A stretch of DNA of 46,853 nucleotides, from assembly GCA_016868785.1 (NCBI GenBank), contig VGFS01000014.1:1-46853 (forward strand), given 5' to 3'. Positions 17,760-25,276 of the stretch are shown one piece after another. The notes below the pieces were generated by a model. It made no database searches and was not told the origin of the DNA. It worked only from the letters and a program-made list of their open reading frames with translations. A program made the position numbers and the translations under genes. Positions within the stretch are counted from its first letter, which is position 1. Every line of letters starts with the position of its first letter. The DNA is from Bacteroidota bacterium. GTDB taxonomy: Bacteria > Bacteroidota > Bacteroidia > NS11-12g > UBA955.

Positions 17760-18290
17760 TTATTGTGCGCGCTTCATGTTCCAAACAAACACCATCAATG
17801 CCACAACCATGCTTGTAGACACACACATCATCAACTCAAATCCACCGAAAGACGATGGAGATATCTTTACATCGAAGTTGTCTTTCATTAAAGACTTTTG
17901 TTTGGATTTATCCGATGCTAAGATGCTGCTGTCTTTATCTACGTTTCTATCGATAGCGGCATATTGCAATTTCTTCCAATCTTGAATGATCTCTGTTTTA
18001 TTGTGGTAAATGTGTTGATACGCTGCGATGTTGGTTGCCGCCATCACCAAAGCCATCATCAATGAGAAAAACAAGGCTTTTCCCATGTTAATGGGTTTAT
18101 CGGTTTGCATGTGCATCAAACTCTTCACAAATAGATACACCCCGATACCTGGAATCACCAAATTGAAAAACATCGGAAAGAATGCCATGAAAGAGGTTGT
18201 TTTGTACAATCCATTGAGGTATTGCACCAACAGCATAGAGGCACTCAACGAGCCGAATGCCAAGCCATAAATAAAGACACGTTTGAACAC
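17760..18290 (-). CDS. DUF4199-family membrane protein
   Basis: This 176-residue protein has four hydrophobic segments (about 5-25, 35-57, 70-92 and 150-170) and a charged, Lys/Asp-rich loop between the third and fourth. DUF4199 is a Bacteroidota family without assigned function. Translation starts at a GTG (18288-18290) lying only four bases after a TATTTTTG promoter box, so the mRNA probably has no leader or almost none. It heads the operon continuing through plsC, gatC, the ABC ATPase and the GH3-type gene. Confidence 0.72.
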   Translation of the reverse strand: MFKRVFIYGLAFGSLSASMLLVQYLNGLYKTTSFMAFFPMFFNLVIPGIGVYLFVKSLMHMQTDKPINMGKALFFSLMMALVMAATNIAAYQHIYHNKTEIIQDWKKLQYAAIDRNVDKDSSILASDKSKQKSLMKDNFDVKISPSSFGGFELMMCVSTSMVVALMVFVWNMKRAQ

Positions 18291-18294
18291 GACG

Positions 18295-18302
18295 CAAAAA
18301 TA
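18295..18302 (-). promoter_or_regulatory. Bacteroidota -7 box TATTTTTG for the DUF4199-plsC-gatC operon
   Basis: The box is an exact TAnnTTTG match on the minus strand. Only four bases (cgtc) separate it from the GTG start at 18290. Confidence 0.55.
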
Positions 18303-18373
18303 GGAAAAGCCAAGGCTAATTCCGGTGATACAGAAAAAGTAAATGAGTCTTCGGGGCTGATACAGCCGAAGTG

Positions 18374-18685
18374 CTATTGATAATCGTCGTCCTGACGGTC
18401 GTATTCGTCAAAGTTGTATTCAGGCAACAAGGTAGTTTTTACGTGACCAATGGTCTCTGCCAAGCCATCGCTGAACTTGTTGAAATCCTCTTTGTACAAA
18501 TGGATTTTCATTTTTACAAAACTGCCGTCATCGAATTTGCTGCGCTTACTTTCTGTGATGGTGATGTAATAGTCGTTATTTCTTGTGGCTTTTACATCAA
18601 AAAAGTAAGTGCGCTTACCAGCACGTACACGCTTTGAATAGATTTCCTCTTGCGAATCTCTGTTGTAGTTTTCTTCCTGCATCAT
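18374..18685 (-). CDS. DUF3276 family PUR-alpha-like nucleic-acid-binding protein
   Basis: The start at 18685 (MMQEENYNRDS) gives 103 residues. An upstream in-frame ATG at 18751 would add 22 residues unlike the family and is not used. The core EEIYSKRVRAGKRTYFFDVK followed by NDYYITITESKR and IHLYKEDFNKF is the PUR repeat fold characteristic of DUF3276, related to eukaryotic Pur-alpha single-strand DNA/RNA-binding proteins. The acidic, Tyr-rich C-terminus (EYDRQDDDYQ) is also typical. In Bacteroidota it is usually found beside an ABC exporter gene, as here. The physiological role is unknown. Confidence 0.85.
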   Translation of the reverse strand: MMQEENYNRDSQEEIYSKRVRAGKRTYFFDVKATRNNDYYITITESKRSKFDDGSFVKMKIHLYKEDFNKFSDGLAETIGHVKTTLLPEYNFDEYDRQDDDYQ

Positions 18686-18805
18686 CTTCTTTTTAATTCG
18701 AGAACTCAAATCTCTTGGCAAATATGCAAAAATTATTGAGGTTCTGCACACAAATCTAAGATAAAATCAAAAACAAGTGTCAATTTAACGCTTGATGACC
18801 GCTTT

Positions 18806-20581
18806 TCATTGGAATTCAGCACTTTGGCTTTCATTCAAATTGCGATAATATTCACAGCGCTGCAACAATTCTTCATGGGTACCCACATCAATGATGGCAC
18901 CATCTTCGAGCACAACAATGCGATTCGCCATTCTCAGCGGAGCAATCCTGTGAGCCACTATAATCGCGGTAGAATTCTCGAGCCATTGCGATAAGTGATC
19001 AATAATATGTCGTTCCGTTTCCGCATCCAACGCACTCAAGCAATCATCCAACACGTACAATTCTGCTCTTTTGACAAGCGCGCGTGCCAGGGCAACCCGC
19101 TGTTTTTGTCCACCCGAAAGACTAACACCGCGTTCGCCAAGCATCGTATTCAGTCCTTCTAGCCATTGGGGAATGTCTTTTTCAAGACAAGCTGCTGAAA
19201 CCGCTTTTTGAAGTTCGTCATCGGCAATCTCTCCCGTTTCTATTCCGAATGCAATGTTATCGCGAATGGTCTCAGAAAACAGAAAAACATCCTGGGGCAC
19301 ATAAGCCAAGTGGCGACGGAAATCTTGTAAATCGATGTTTTGCATTGGCACGCCATCAACCAAAATTCGGTTTGTATCTTCTGATGCATAATACATGGCT
19401 GCCAGCAATTGTGCCAGTGTAGATTTACCCGATCCCGTTCTACCGGTAACGCCGATGATTTCACCTTGACGAATTTTCAGCGAAACTTCTCGCAACGCAG
19501 GTTGTAATTTGCCCTCATAGGTAAAAGTTACTTTGTCGAGGGTAATGTCTTGTTTCAGTTCGAATGGTTTTCCTCCTTCGGTTTGATGCTCTTCGGCTGT
19601 GAGGAATTCATTGATGCGTTTTTGACTTGCTGCCGCTTTTTGCACCAGTGCGGTTGTCCAACCGAGACTCGCCACGGGCCAAATCAACATATTCAAATAG
19701 ATGACAAATTCGGCCAAGTTACCAGGAGTAAAGGCTCCTTTTTCTACCTCTTTACCTCCCAAATAAATGACAATCAGGGTGCTAAGCCCCATCAAAAGCA
19801 GCATCATTGGGAAGAATAGGGCATTTATTTTGGCCAAGCGCATGTTTCGCAGTTTGTATTCTTCACCTTCCGCTTGAAATTTGGTGCTAAAGGTAGATTC
19901 CATTCCAAACGATTTGATAATTCGGATTCCTGCAAACGTTTCTTGGGCGCTCGCGGTGATTTGAGACAGTTGTTCTTGAATGAGTTTATTGCCCAAATTC
20001 ATCCTGCGGCTCACCTGATAAATGGAATAGGACAGCACTGGCAAGGGCAACAATACCCAAATTGTGAGTGATGCATTGGCTTGAAGCATTTGATAAATCA
20101 CCACAACGAAGGTGAAAATCATGTTGGCGAAATACATAATGGCCGGTCCGATGTACATCCGAACGTTAGATACATCTTCGCTCATTCTTGACAACAAGTC
20201 ACCCGTCATGTGCTTCCGGTAGAACGGTTCACCCAATTTTTGGTATTTGCTGTAGAGTCGATTTTTCAGGTCATATTCAACTTTCCTCGATACAACAATG
20301 AGGGTTTGGCGCATGTAGTACATGCAAACCCCTCGAACAATGGCAACCAAAAGTATTCCTAGTCCAAAGGCCAGCGCGGTTTGAAAAATGACTTTGGAAG
20401 CGAGTGAATCTGCCTGTCCAGTAATCCACAGAGATTGTTTCAATGCCTCGTCGAGCCCCAATCTCACCAAGACTGGCACCGATGCAGAGAAAACGTTGGT
20501 TAAAAAGACAAACAATATGCCCCAAACCATCATTTTGCCATATTTAACGAGGTATTGATTTAAAAAAAATAGTTCACGCAT
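18806..20581 (-). CDS. ABC exporter, fused permease and ATPase (MsbA/MdlB-like) with Asp at the catalytic Glu position
   Basis: This 591-residue type IV (MsbA-like) exporter has a six-helix membrane domain (about 1-320) and a nucleotide-binding domain (about 335-580). Walker A is GRTGSGKS (near 380), the Q-loop lies in YVPQDVFLF, the signature is LSGGQKQR and the H-loop is IIVAHR. Walker B reads LYVLDDCLSALD: Asp513 replaces the catalytic glutamate. This is the hallmark of the degenerate subunit in heterodimeric exporters such as TM287/288, so this protein may pair with a second half-transporter encoded elsewhere. The substrate is unknown. A TACCTTTG box lies eight bases before the ATG. Confidence 0.88.
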   Translation of the reverse strand: MRELFFLNQYLVKYGKMMVWGILFVFLTNVFSASVPVLVRLGLDEALKQSLWITGQADSLASKVIFQTALAFGLGILLVAIVRGVCMYYMRQTLIVVSRKVEYDLKNRLYSKYQKLGEPFYRKHMTGDLLSRMSEDVSNVRMYIGPAIMYFANMIFTFVVVIYQMLQANASLTIWVLLPLPVLSYSIYQVSRRMNLGNKLIQEQLSQITASAQETFAGIRIIKSFGMESTFSTKFQAEGEEYKLRNMRLAKINALFFPMMLLLMGLSTLIVIYLGGKEVEKGAFTPGNLAEFVIYLNMLIWPVASLGWTTALVQKAAASQKRINEFLTAEEHQTEGGKPFELKQDITLDKVTFTYEGKLQPALREVSLKIRQGEIIGVTGRTGSGKSTLAQLLAAMYYASEDTNRILVDGVPMQNIDLQDFRRHLAYVPQDVFLFSETIRDNIAFGIETGEIADDELQKAVSAACLEKDIPQWLEGLNTMLGERGVSLSGGQKQRVALARALVKRAELYVLDDCLSALDAETERHIIDHLSQWLENSTAIIVAHRIAPLRMANRIVVLEDGAIIDVGTHEELLQRCEYYRNLNESQSAEFQ

Positions 20582-20589
20582 GGATAATG

Positions 20590-20597
20590 CAAAGGTA
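20590..20597 (-). promoter_or_regulatory. Bacteroidota -7 box TACCTTTG for the ABC exporter
   Basis: The box is an exact TAnnTTTG match on the minus strand, eight bases upstream of the ATG at 20581, implying a very short leader. Confidence 0.5.
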
Positions 20598-20699
20598 GTT
20601 CAAAGCACAGATGACCTCATCGAGGTTTGTATGGCGTGATAGCGAAGCCTTTTTCAAACTTTTTCACAAGAATATCCACATTTACTCAAATTGTTTTTG

Positions 20700-20707
20700 T
20701 ATATTTG
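20700..20707 (+). promoter_or_regulatory. Bacteroidota -7 box TATATTTG for rpsO
   Basis: The box is an exact TAnnTTTG match, 19 bases before the ATG at 20727. It lies downstream of the alternative ATG at 20691, which it therefore argues against. Confidence 0.6.
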
Positions 20708-20726
20708 CCTCCCATTTGAGATAGCC

Positions 20727-20996
20727 ATGCATTTAACTGCTGAAAGAAAGAAAGAAATTTTTAACACCTTCGGAGGCGCTGCGACCAATACCGGCAGCAC
20801 TGAAGGACAGATTGCCATGTTCACTGAGAGAATCAATTTCATCAGTGCGCACTTGAAGGAATTCCGCAAAGACAAGAGCGCGGAATTGTCTTTGATTAAG
20901 TTAGTAGGTAAGCGTAGAAGCTTGTTGAACTACTTGATGAAGAAAGACATCTTCAAATACAGAGCGTTGATCAAAGAATTGGGCTTGCGTAAGTAA
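20727..20996 (+). CDS. rpsO: 30S ribosomal protein S15
   Basis: The start at 20727 (MHLTAERKKEIF) gives 89 residues, the standard length for S15. A longer frame from 20691 would begin upstream of the promoter box. S15 binds the central domain of 16S rRNA and nucleates assembly of the 30S platform. GSTEGQIAMFTERI and the C-terminal KLVGKRRSLLNYL are diagnostic. The order rpsO-pnp is the classical bacterial arrangement. Here a strong terminator-like hairpin separates the two genes and may act as an attenuator or as an RNase processing site. Confidence 0.97.
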   Translation: MHLTAERKKEIFNTFGGAATNTGSTEGQIAMFTERINFISAHLKEFRKDKSAELSLIKLVGKRRSLLNYLMKKDIFKYRALIKELGLRK

Positions 20997-21028
20997 GTCT
21001 AGTTCTTTTAACTTTTTACGATTAAAGA

Positions 21029-21065
21029 AAAGCCCCGTTCGCAACGCGAAGCGGGGCTTTTTATT
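21029..21065 (+). terminator. Terminator or attenuator hairpin between rpsO and pnp
   Basis: The outer stem aaagccccg (21029-21037) pairs with cggggcttt (21052-21060). The inner stem ttcgc/gcgaa (21038-21042 with 21046-21050) closes an aac loop with one bulged g. A T-rich tract follows. It lies 32 bases after rpsO and 18 bases before pnp, so partial readthrough would supply pnp expression. Confidence 0.85.
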
Positions 21066-21082
21066 TCAGAAATTATAAGACA

Positions 21083-23305
21083 ATGTTTAAAATACACAAA
21101 AAACAATTCGACACCGGCGATGGTAAGATCATCGAGATTGAAACCGGTAAATTGGCCCGCCAAGCCCATGGTAGCTGCGTAGTAAAAGTTGGCAAAACCA
21201 TGATTTTGGCCTCTGTTGTATCGAATTACGATGCAAAAGAAGGCGTAGACTTCTTGCCATTGAGCGTTGACTACCAAGAGAAATTTGCAGCCGTTGGTCG
21301 TATCCCCGGTAGCTTCTTACGACGTGAAGCGCGTTTGTCAGACTATGAAATCTTGATTTCTCGTTTGGTAGACCGTTGCTTGCGTCCTCTTTTCCCGGAA
21401 GATTACCATGCCGACACCCAGGTGATGTTGACATTGATTTCTTCAGACGACAACATTCTTCCAGATAGTTACGTAGGGTTGGCGGCTTCTGCTGCATTGA
21501 TGTTGACAGATATTCCTTTCTTGGGACCTATTTCTGAGGTTCGCGTAGGTAGAATCGATGGTAAATTCATCGTTAACCCTACCAAAGAAGAGTTGGAAAA
21601 GTCTGACATCGATATGCTTGTGGGTGGAACAGCCAATGACTTGAACATGGTAGAGGGTGAGTTGAAAGAGCTTTCAGAAGAGGAATTCTTAGAAGCTTTG
21701 AAATTCGGTCATGAAGCGGTGAAATTACAGTGTGCTGCCCAAATGGAATTGTTGGCTGAGATGGGTGGTCGCAAGCCCGTGCGTGAGTACAACCACGAAG
21801 ACAATGATGCTGAGTTGCGTGAGCGCGTAATCGCTGAAACGTCTGCTGATATTCGCAAAGTAGCTGAAAGCGGCGCACCCAAAAACGAGCGTACTGCTTC
21901 TTTCAAAGCCATCATCAGCGAGTACTGCAAGCAGTTCGAAGGCCACGAACAAGAATCGCGCATGGTACGCTTGGCGAAAAAATATTTCCATGAAGCGGAA
22001 TACAACCAAATGCGTGAAATGATCTTGGATAGTGGCCGTCGTTTGGATGGTCGTTCTACCACCCAAGTTCGCCCTATTTACACCGAAATTGATTACTTGC
22101 CCGCAGCACACGGTTCTGCGGTATTTACTCGTGGAGAAACTCAGTCCTTAACCACCGTTACTTTGGGTGGTAAATTGGATGAGCAATTGTTGGATGCGCC
22201 GATGTTGCACGGACATAGTCGTTTGATGTTGCACTACAACTTCCCTGGATTTTCAACCGGTGAGGTACGTCCTAATCGCGGTCCTGGACGTCGTGAAATC
22301 GGTCATGGAAACTTGGCGTTGCGTGGTTTGAAAGCCATGTTGCCAACCGACGTTCCCTATGTAATTCGTATTGTAAGTGATATTTTGGAATCAAATGGTT
22401 CATCTTCAATGGCTACTGTTTGTGCAGGTTCAATGGCATTGATGGATTCAGGTATCAAATTACAAAAGCCCGTTGGTGGTATTGCTATGGGATTGATTAC
22501 CGACGAATCAGGTCGTTACACCGTTCTGACTGATATCTTGGGAGATGAAGATCACTTGGGAGATATGGATTTCAAAGTGGTTGGAACTACTGAAGGTATT
22601 ACTGCTTGTCAGATGGATATCAAAATCAACGGATTGAAATGGGAAATGGTGGCACAAGCCTTGAAGCAAGCCAAAGATGGTCGTATGCACATTTTGGGTG
22701 AAATGGCCAAAACCATCACTTCTTACAAACCTGAATTGAAGCCTCATACCCCTCGTGTTGAGATGATTGTTATTGATAAAGAATTCATTGGTGCTGTTAT
22801 CGGCCCAGGAGGTAAAATTATCCAAGACATTCAAGCACGCACAGGTACTACCATCTCTATTGAAGAGCGCGATGGTAAGGGCTATGTAGAAATTTTGTCA
22901 AACGATGGAGATAGCATGGCTGCTGCAGTAGCGATTGTTAATGGCATTGTTGCGATTCCTGAAGTAGGTGGTACTTACACAGGAAAAGTTAAAACCATTA
23001 CTGATTTCGGTGCCTTTGTAGAATTCATGCCTGGTAAAGACGGCTTGTTGCACATCAGTGAAATTTCTTATGATCGCGTTGCGACCATGGAAGGTGTTTT
23101 CACAGAGGGACAAGAGGTTACTGTTCAATTGGTTGAAGTTGACCAACGTTCAGGTAAGTTCCGCTTGAGCATGAAATCATTGACACCGAAGCCTGAGGGT
23201 TATGTTGAGCGCGAGCGTGCTCCCCGCCCTGAAGGAGGTCGTGGTGGTCGTGATGGAGGTCGTGGCGGTCGCGACGGAGGTCGTGACAACCGCAACCGTC
23301 GTTAA
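21083..23305 (+). CDS. pnp: Polyribonucleotide nucleotidyltransferase (PNPase) with RGG-rich tail
   Basis: This 740-residue phosphorolytic 3'-5' exoribonuclease of mRNA decay forms a trimer. Domain order is first RNase PH (about 10-140), linker helices, second RNase PH (about 320-545, including DILGDEDHLGDMDF), a KH domain (about 559-606, GPGG loop) and an S1 domain (about 628-700, TDFGAFVEF). Residues about 705-740 form an unusual low-complexity tail rich in Arg and Gly (repeats of GGRGGRDGG) that probably binds RNA. A similar PRPEGG element occurs in the RicT tail in this window. The gene follows rpsO and is closed by a terminator. Confidence 0.97.
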   Translation: MFKIHKKQFDTGDGKIIEIETGKLARQAHGSCVVKVGKTMILASVVSNYDAKEGVDFLPLSVDYQEKFAAVGRIPGSFLRREARLSDYEILISRLVDRCLRPLFPEDYHADTQVMLTLISSDDNILPDSYVGLAASAALMLTDIPFLGPISEVRVGRIDGKFIVNPTKEELEKSDIDMLVGGTANDLNMVEGELKELSEEEFLEALKFGHEAVKLQCAAQMELLAEMGGRKPVREYNHEDNDAELRERVIAETSADIRKVAESGAPKNERTASFKAIISEYCKQFEGHEQESRMVRLAKKYFHEAEYNQMREMILDSGRRLDGRSTTQVRPIYTEIDYLPAAHGSAVFTRGETQSLTTVTLGGKLDEQLLDAPMLHGHSRLMLHYNFPGFSTGEVRPNRGPGRREIGHGNLALRGLKAMLPTDVPYVIRIVSDILESNGSSSMATVCAGSMALMDSGIKLQKPVGGIAMGLITDESGRYTVLTDILGDEDHLGDMDFKVVGTTEGITACQMDIKINGLKWEMVAQALKQAKDGRMHILGEMAKTITSYKPELKPHTPRVEMIVIDKEFIGAVIGPGGKIIQDIQARTGTTISIEERDGKGYVEILSNDGDSMAAAVAIVNGIVAIPEVGGTYTGKVKTITDFGAFVEFMPGKDGLLHISEISYDRVATMEGVFTEGQEVTVQLVEVDQRSGKFRLSMKSLTPKPEGYVERERAPRPEGGRGGRDGGRGGRDGGRDNRNRR

Positions 23306-23340
23306 TTTGCGTTACATACAGATTTAAATTTTGTACATAA

Positions 23341-23367
23341 AAAAGGGAGGCTTCGCCTCCCTTTTTT
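23341..23367 (+). terminator. Rho-independent terminator of pnp
   Basis: A gggaggc/gcctccc stem (23345-23351 with 23355-23361) has a ttc loop, is extended by A-T pairs and is followed by a run of T. It lies about 35 bases after the pnp stop. Confidence 0.9.
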
Positions 23368-23432
23368 GTTGAATAGGGTGCAGGAAAATCCTAATGCGTT
23401 ATACTTGCAATGAAATCACTCTACACAAACCT

Positions 23433-23888
23433 ATGAAAAACCGTTTCATCGCCCTATTCTCTGGAAGCAATGCGAATCTATACCAGCAATACACACTACA
23501 CCATCAAGAAAGAGGATTGCTCCTCATGCGCATCTTCATTTCTCTGTTAATGATTCGACATGGATTTCCGAAGATGGAAAAACTCATGGGCGCAGGGGAC
23601 ATCCAATTTTACAATTTCCTGGGACTCGGGCCTACGGTTTCCTTGGCACTATGTGTCATCGGAGAATTTGTGGCACCACTTTTCATCATTGTTGGCTACC
23701 GCACACGGCTTGCAGCCGGACTTGTGATGTTCACCATGGCTGTTGCAGCCTTTGGAGCGCACAGCGGAGATCCGATCGATGACAAAGAACTGTCGATGGT
23801 TTACATGGCCCTTTTCGCCTATGCGATGCAAGTGGGCCCAGGGAAAATCTCTTTGGATACTTGGTTGTTGAACCGAAGTCAACCTTAA
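23433..23888 (+). CDS. DoxX family membrane protein
   Basis: The start at 23433 (MKNRFIALF) gives 151 residues. A longer reading from 23394 is possible, but a promoter-like TATACTTG near 23401 lies downstream of that ATG. Four hydrophobic segments are present, with RIFISLLMIRHGFPKMEKL near the N-terminus and GEFVAPLFIIVGYRTRLAAG in the second and third helices, the pattern of DoxX/YphA-type proteins. Members are associated with redox and oxidative-stress complexes in some bacteria, but this branch has no assigned function. Its stop overlaps that of the convergent GT87-like gene by four bases. Confidence 0.83.
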   Translation: MKNRFIALFSGSNANLYQQYTLHHQERGLLLMRIFISLLMIRHGFPKMEKLMGAGDIQFYNFLGLGPTVSLALCVIGEFVAPLFIIVGYRTRLAAGLVMFTMAVAAFGAHSGDPIDDKELSMVYMALFAYAMQVGPGKISLDTWLLNRSQP

Positions 23889-25177
23889 CTTTTGGTTGAT
23901 TTTAATGAACTAACCAATTCAACCGTTGTCATAAACCAAATCAAGATGCACGGAAACGCTTTCAGTTGGGCCGTTTCAACAATCCAAAAACGGAGAGCTT
24001 TGGGGTAAACATCGGTTGGACCTAAAACGGTAAACAACAACATTGAAGTCAAGCACAACAGCCATAAAACATGGCTTTTTCGAGCATTTCTTATAAGGTG
24101 GAAGCCCGCAGAAGTTTCAAAATTTGGGGGCTGATGTTCACTAAAAAACAATTGAGTAAAAATGAGCGCGGCACCCCCCACGGCAATTACATAGGTGGCG
24201 GATTCAGCCATGTGATTGAAAATAACCATCCATATGAGCCATGAGCCAGCGTAGAGGAATTGAAATTTCCTCAATACTGAGGGACTTATATCGATCAGAG
24301 ACTTAAGGCGCCACAGCGATCGAACCGCAAAATACAACAGCGGTAAAGCTTGAATGATTAACCCCAGTATCAGCACGAGATTTTTGTTGGGTTCTAACGC
24401 AAACCATTGCTTTAACCATCCCATCACAGAATATTTAACGAAAAAACCGTGGTCATGGGCTAGTAAGTTGAACATCGCTTGATATTGTCGTAGCAAACCC
24501 GAACCGAGGATTGGCAAGGGCAATAAAAACAGCATCCCCATCACCAAAGGTATCCGCCAGATGGATTGTTTCAACGTATTTGGAAACAAGAGAAATAGCG
24601 CAAAAAACAAAATTCCAAACAGTTTAATGTAGGCTGTAAGAGCAATAAAAATGATGGCTTTGGTCGTTTCTTGGTGTTGTAATGATACGAAGGCTAACAA
24701 CAACAAACCCAACATCAATCCATTGCTTTGGCTATTTAAAGCGCTCGTAATTGCCTCCAGCAGCAGAACTACGGCAAAACCAACCTTACCCCTATTAGAA
24801 ACACCCTGCAATCGCTGAATCGCTATCAATGGCAGCAAAAGGTTAAGGGCCGTCCACAATGTATACCCAGCAAAATCTGGAAGCAATGAAAACGGTGCAA
24901 AAAGAAGTGCGAATGTGGGTGGATATTTGAAGAGATCGTATTGTTCTTGGGGGTAGTGAATGTATAGATTCTTGAGATCGAGCAGGTGAAAAAACGATTG
25001 TTTGAAGATGATATAATTGTTGTAGTGACTGTAGTACCCTCCATCGGCAAACAAATCACCCCAAGGCAGGGATAGGTTCCTGACAGAAACAACCAAAACT
25101 GCGAGGACATAAATAAACCAAACCCATTTGGGCATATTTTGGTTGTTGGGGTGTTTTGGTATTGATATACCCATCAT
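23885..25177 (-). CDS. GT87/DUF2029-like polytopic membrane glycosyltransferase
   Basis: This 430-residue protein has about ten hydrophobic helices and belongs to the GT-C superfamily (DUF2029/GT87), whose characterised members are polyprenol-phosphate-mannose-dependent alpha-mannosyltransferases. The first loop carries acidic residues (GDLFADGGYYSHYNNY), followed by the family feature FKYPPTFALLFAPF (near 88-101) and the QSNGLMLGLLLLAF helix. NHMAESATYVIA near 320 matches a conserved helix entry. It stands alone and converges on the DoxX gene. The sugar, carrier and acceptor are unknown; in this phylum such enzymes often act in cell-surface polysaccharide or glycoprotein synthesis. Confidence 0.72.
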   Translation of the reverse strand: MMGISIPKHPNNQNMPKWVWFIYVLAVLVVSVRNLSLPWGDLFADGGYYSHYNNYIIFKQSFFHLLDLKNLYIHYPQEQYDLFKYPPTFALLFAPFSLLPDFAGYTLWTALNLLLPLIAIQRLQGVSNRGKVGFAVVLLLEAITSALNSQSNGLMLGLLLLAFVSLQHQETTKAIIFIALTAYIKLFGILFFALFLLFPNTLKQSIWRIPLVMGMLFLLPLPILGSGLLRQYQAMFNLLAHDHGFFVKYSVMGWLKQWFALEPNKNLVLILGLIIQALPLLYFAVRSLWRLKSLIDISPSVLRKFQFLYAGSWLIWMVIFNHMAESATYVIAVGGAALIFTQLFFSEHQPPNFETSAGFHLIRNARKSHVLWLLCLTSMLLFTVLGPTDVYPKALRFWIVETAQLKAFPCILIWFMTTVELVSSLKSTKS

Positions 25178-25228
25178 TTACGGCTAAATTAAAGGAAATC
25201 GACGGAGAATTTATTGGGGATTACAAAA

Positions 25229-25256
25229 ACAAAGAGGGGGCTATGCCCCCTCTTTC
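25229..25256 (-). terminator. Rho-independent terminator of the adhesin-SprF-OmpA operon
   Basis: A perfect 11-bp stem (25231-25241 with 25245-25255) has a tat loop. On the minus strand it is followed by tttgttttt. It lies 21 bases after the stop codon of the OmpA-type gene. Confidence 0.88.
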
Positions 25257-25276
25257 AACAGGTTAAATTCGTTGCA

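Noticed and set aside
18337-18365. Hairpin-like cttcgg/ccgaag sequence after the DUF3276 gene
   Set aside because: The pairing needs a bulge and there is no U-tract on the minus strand; it is not convincing as a terminator.
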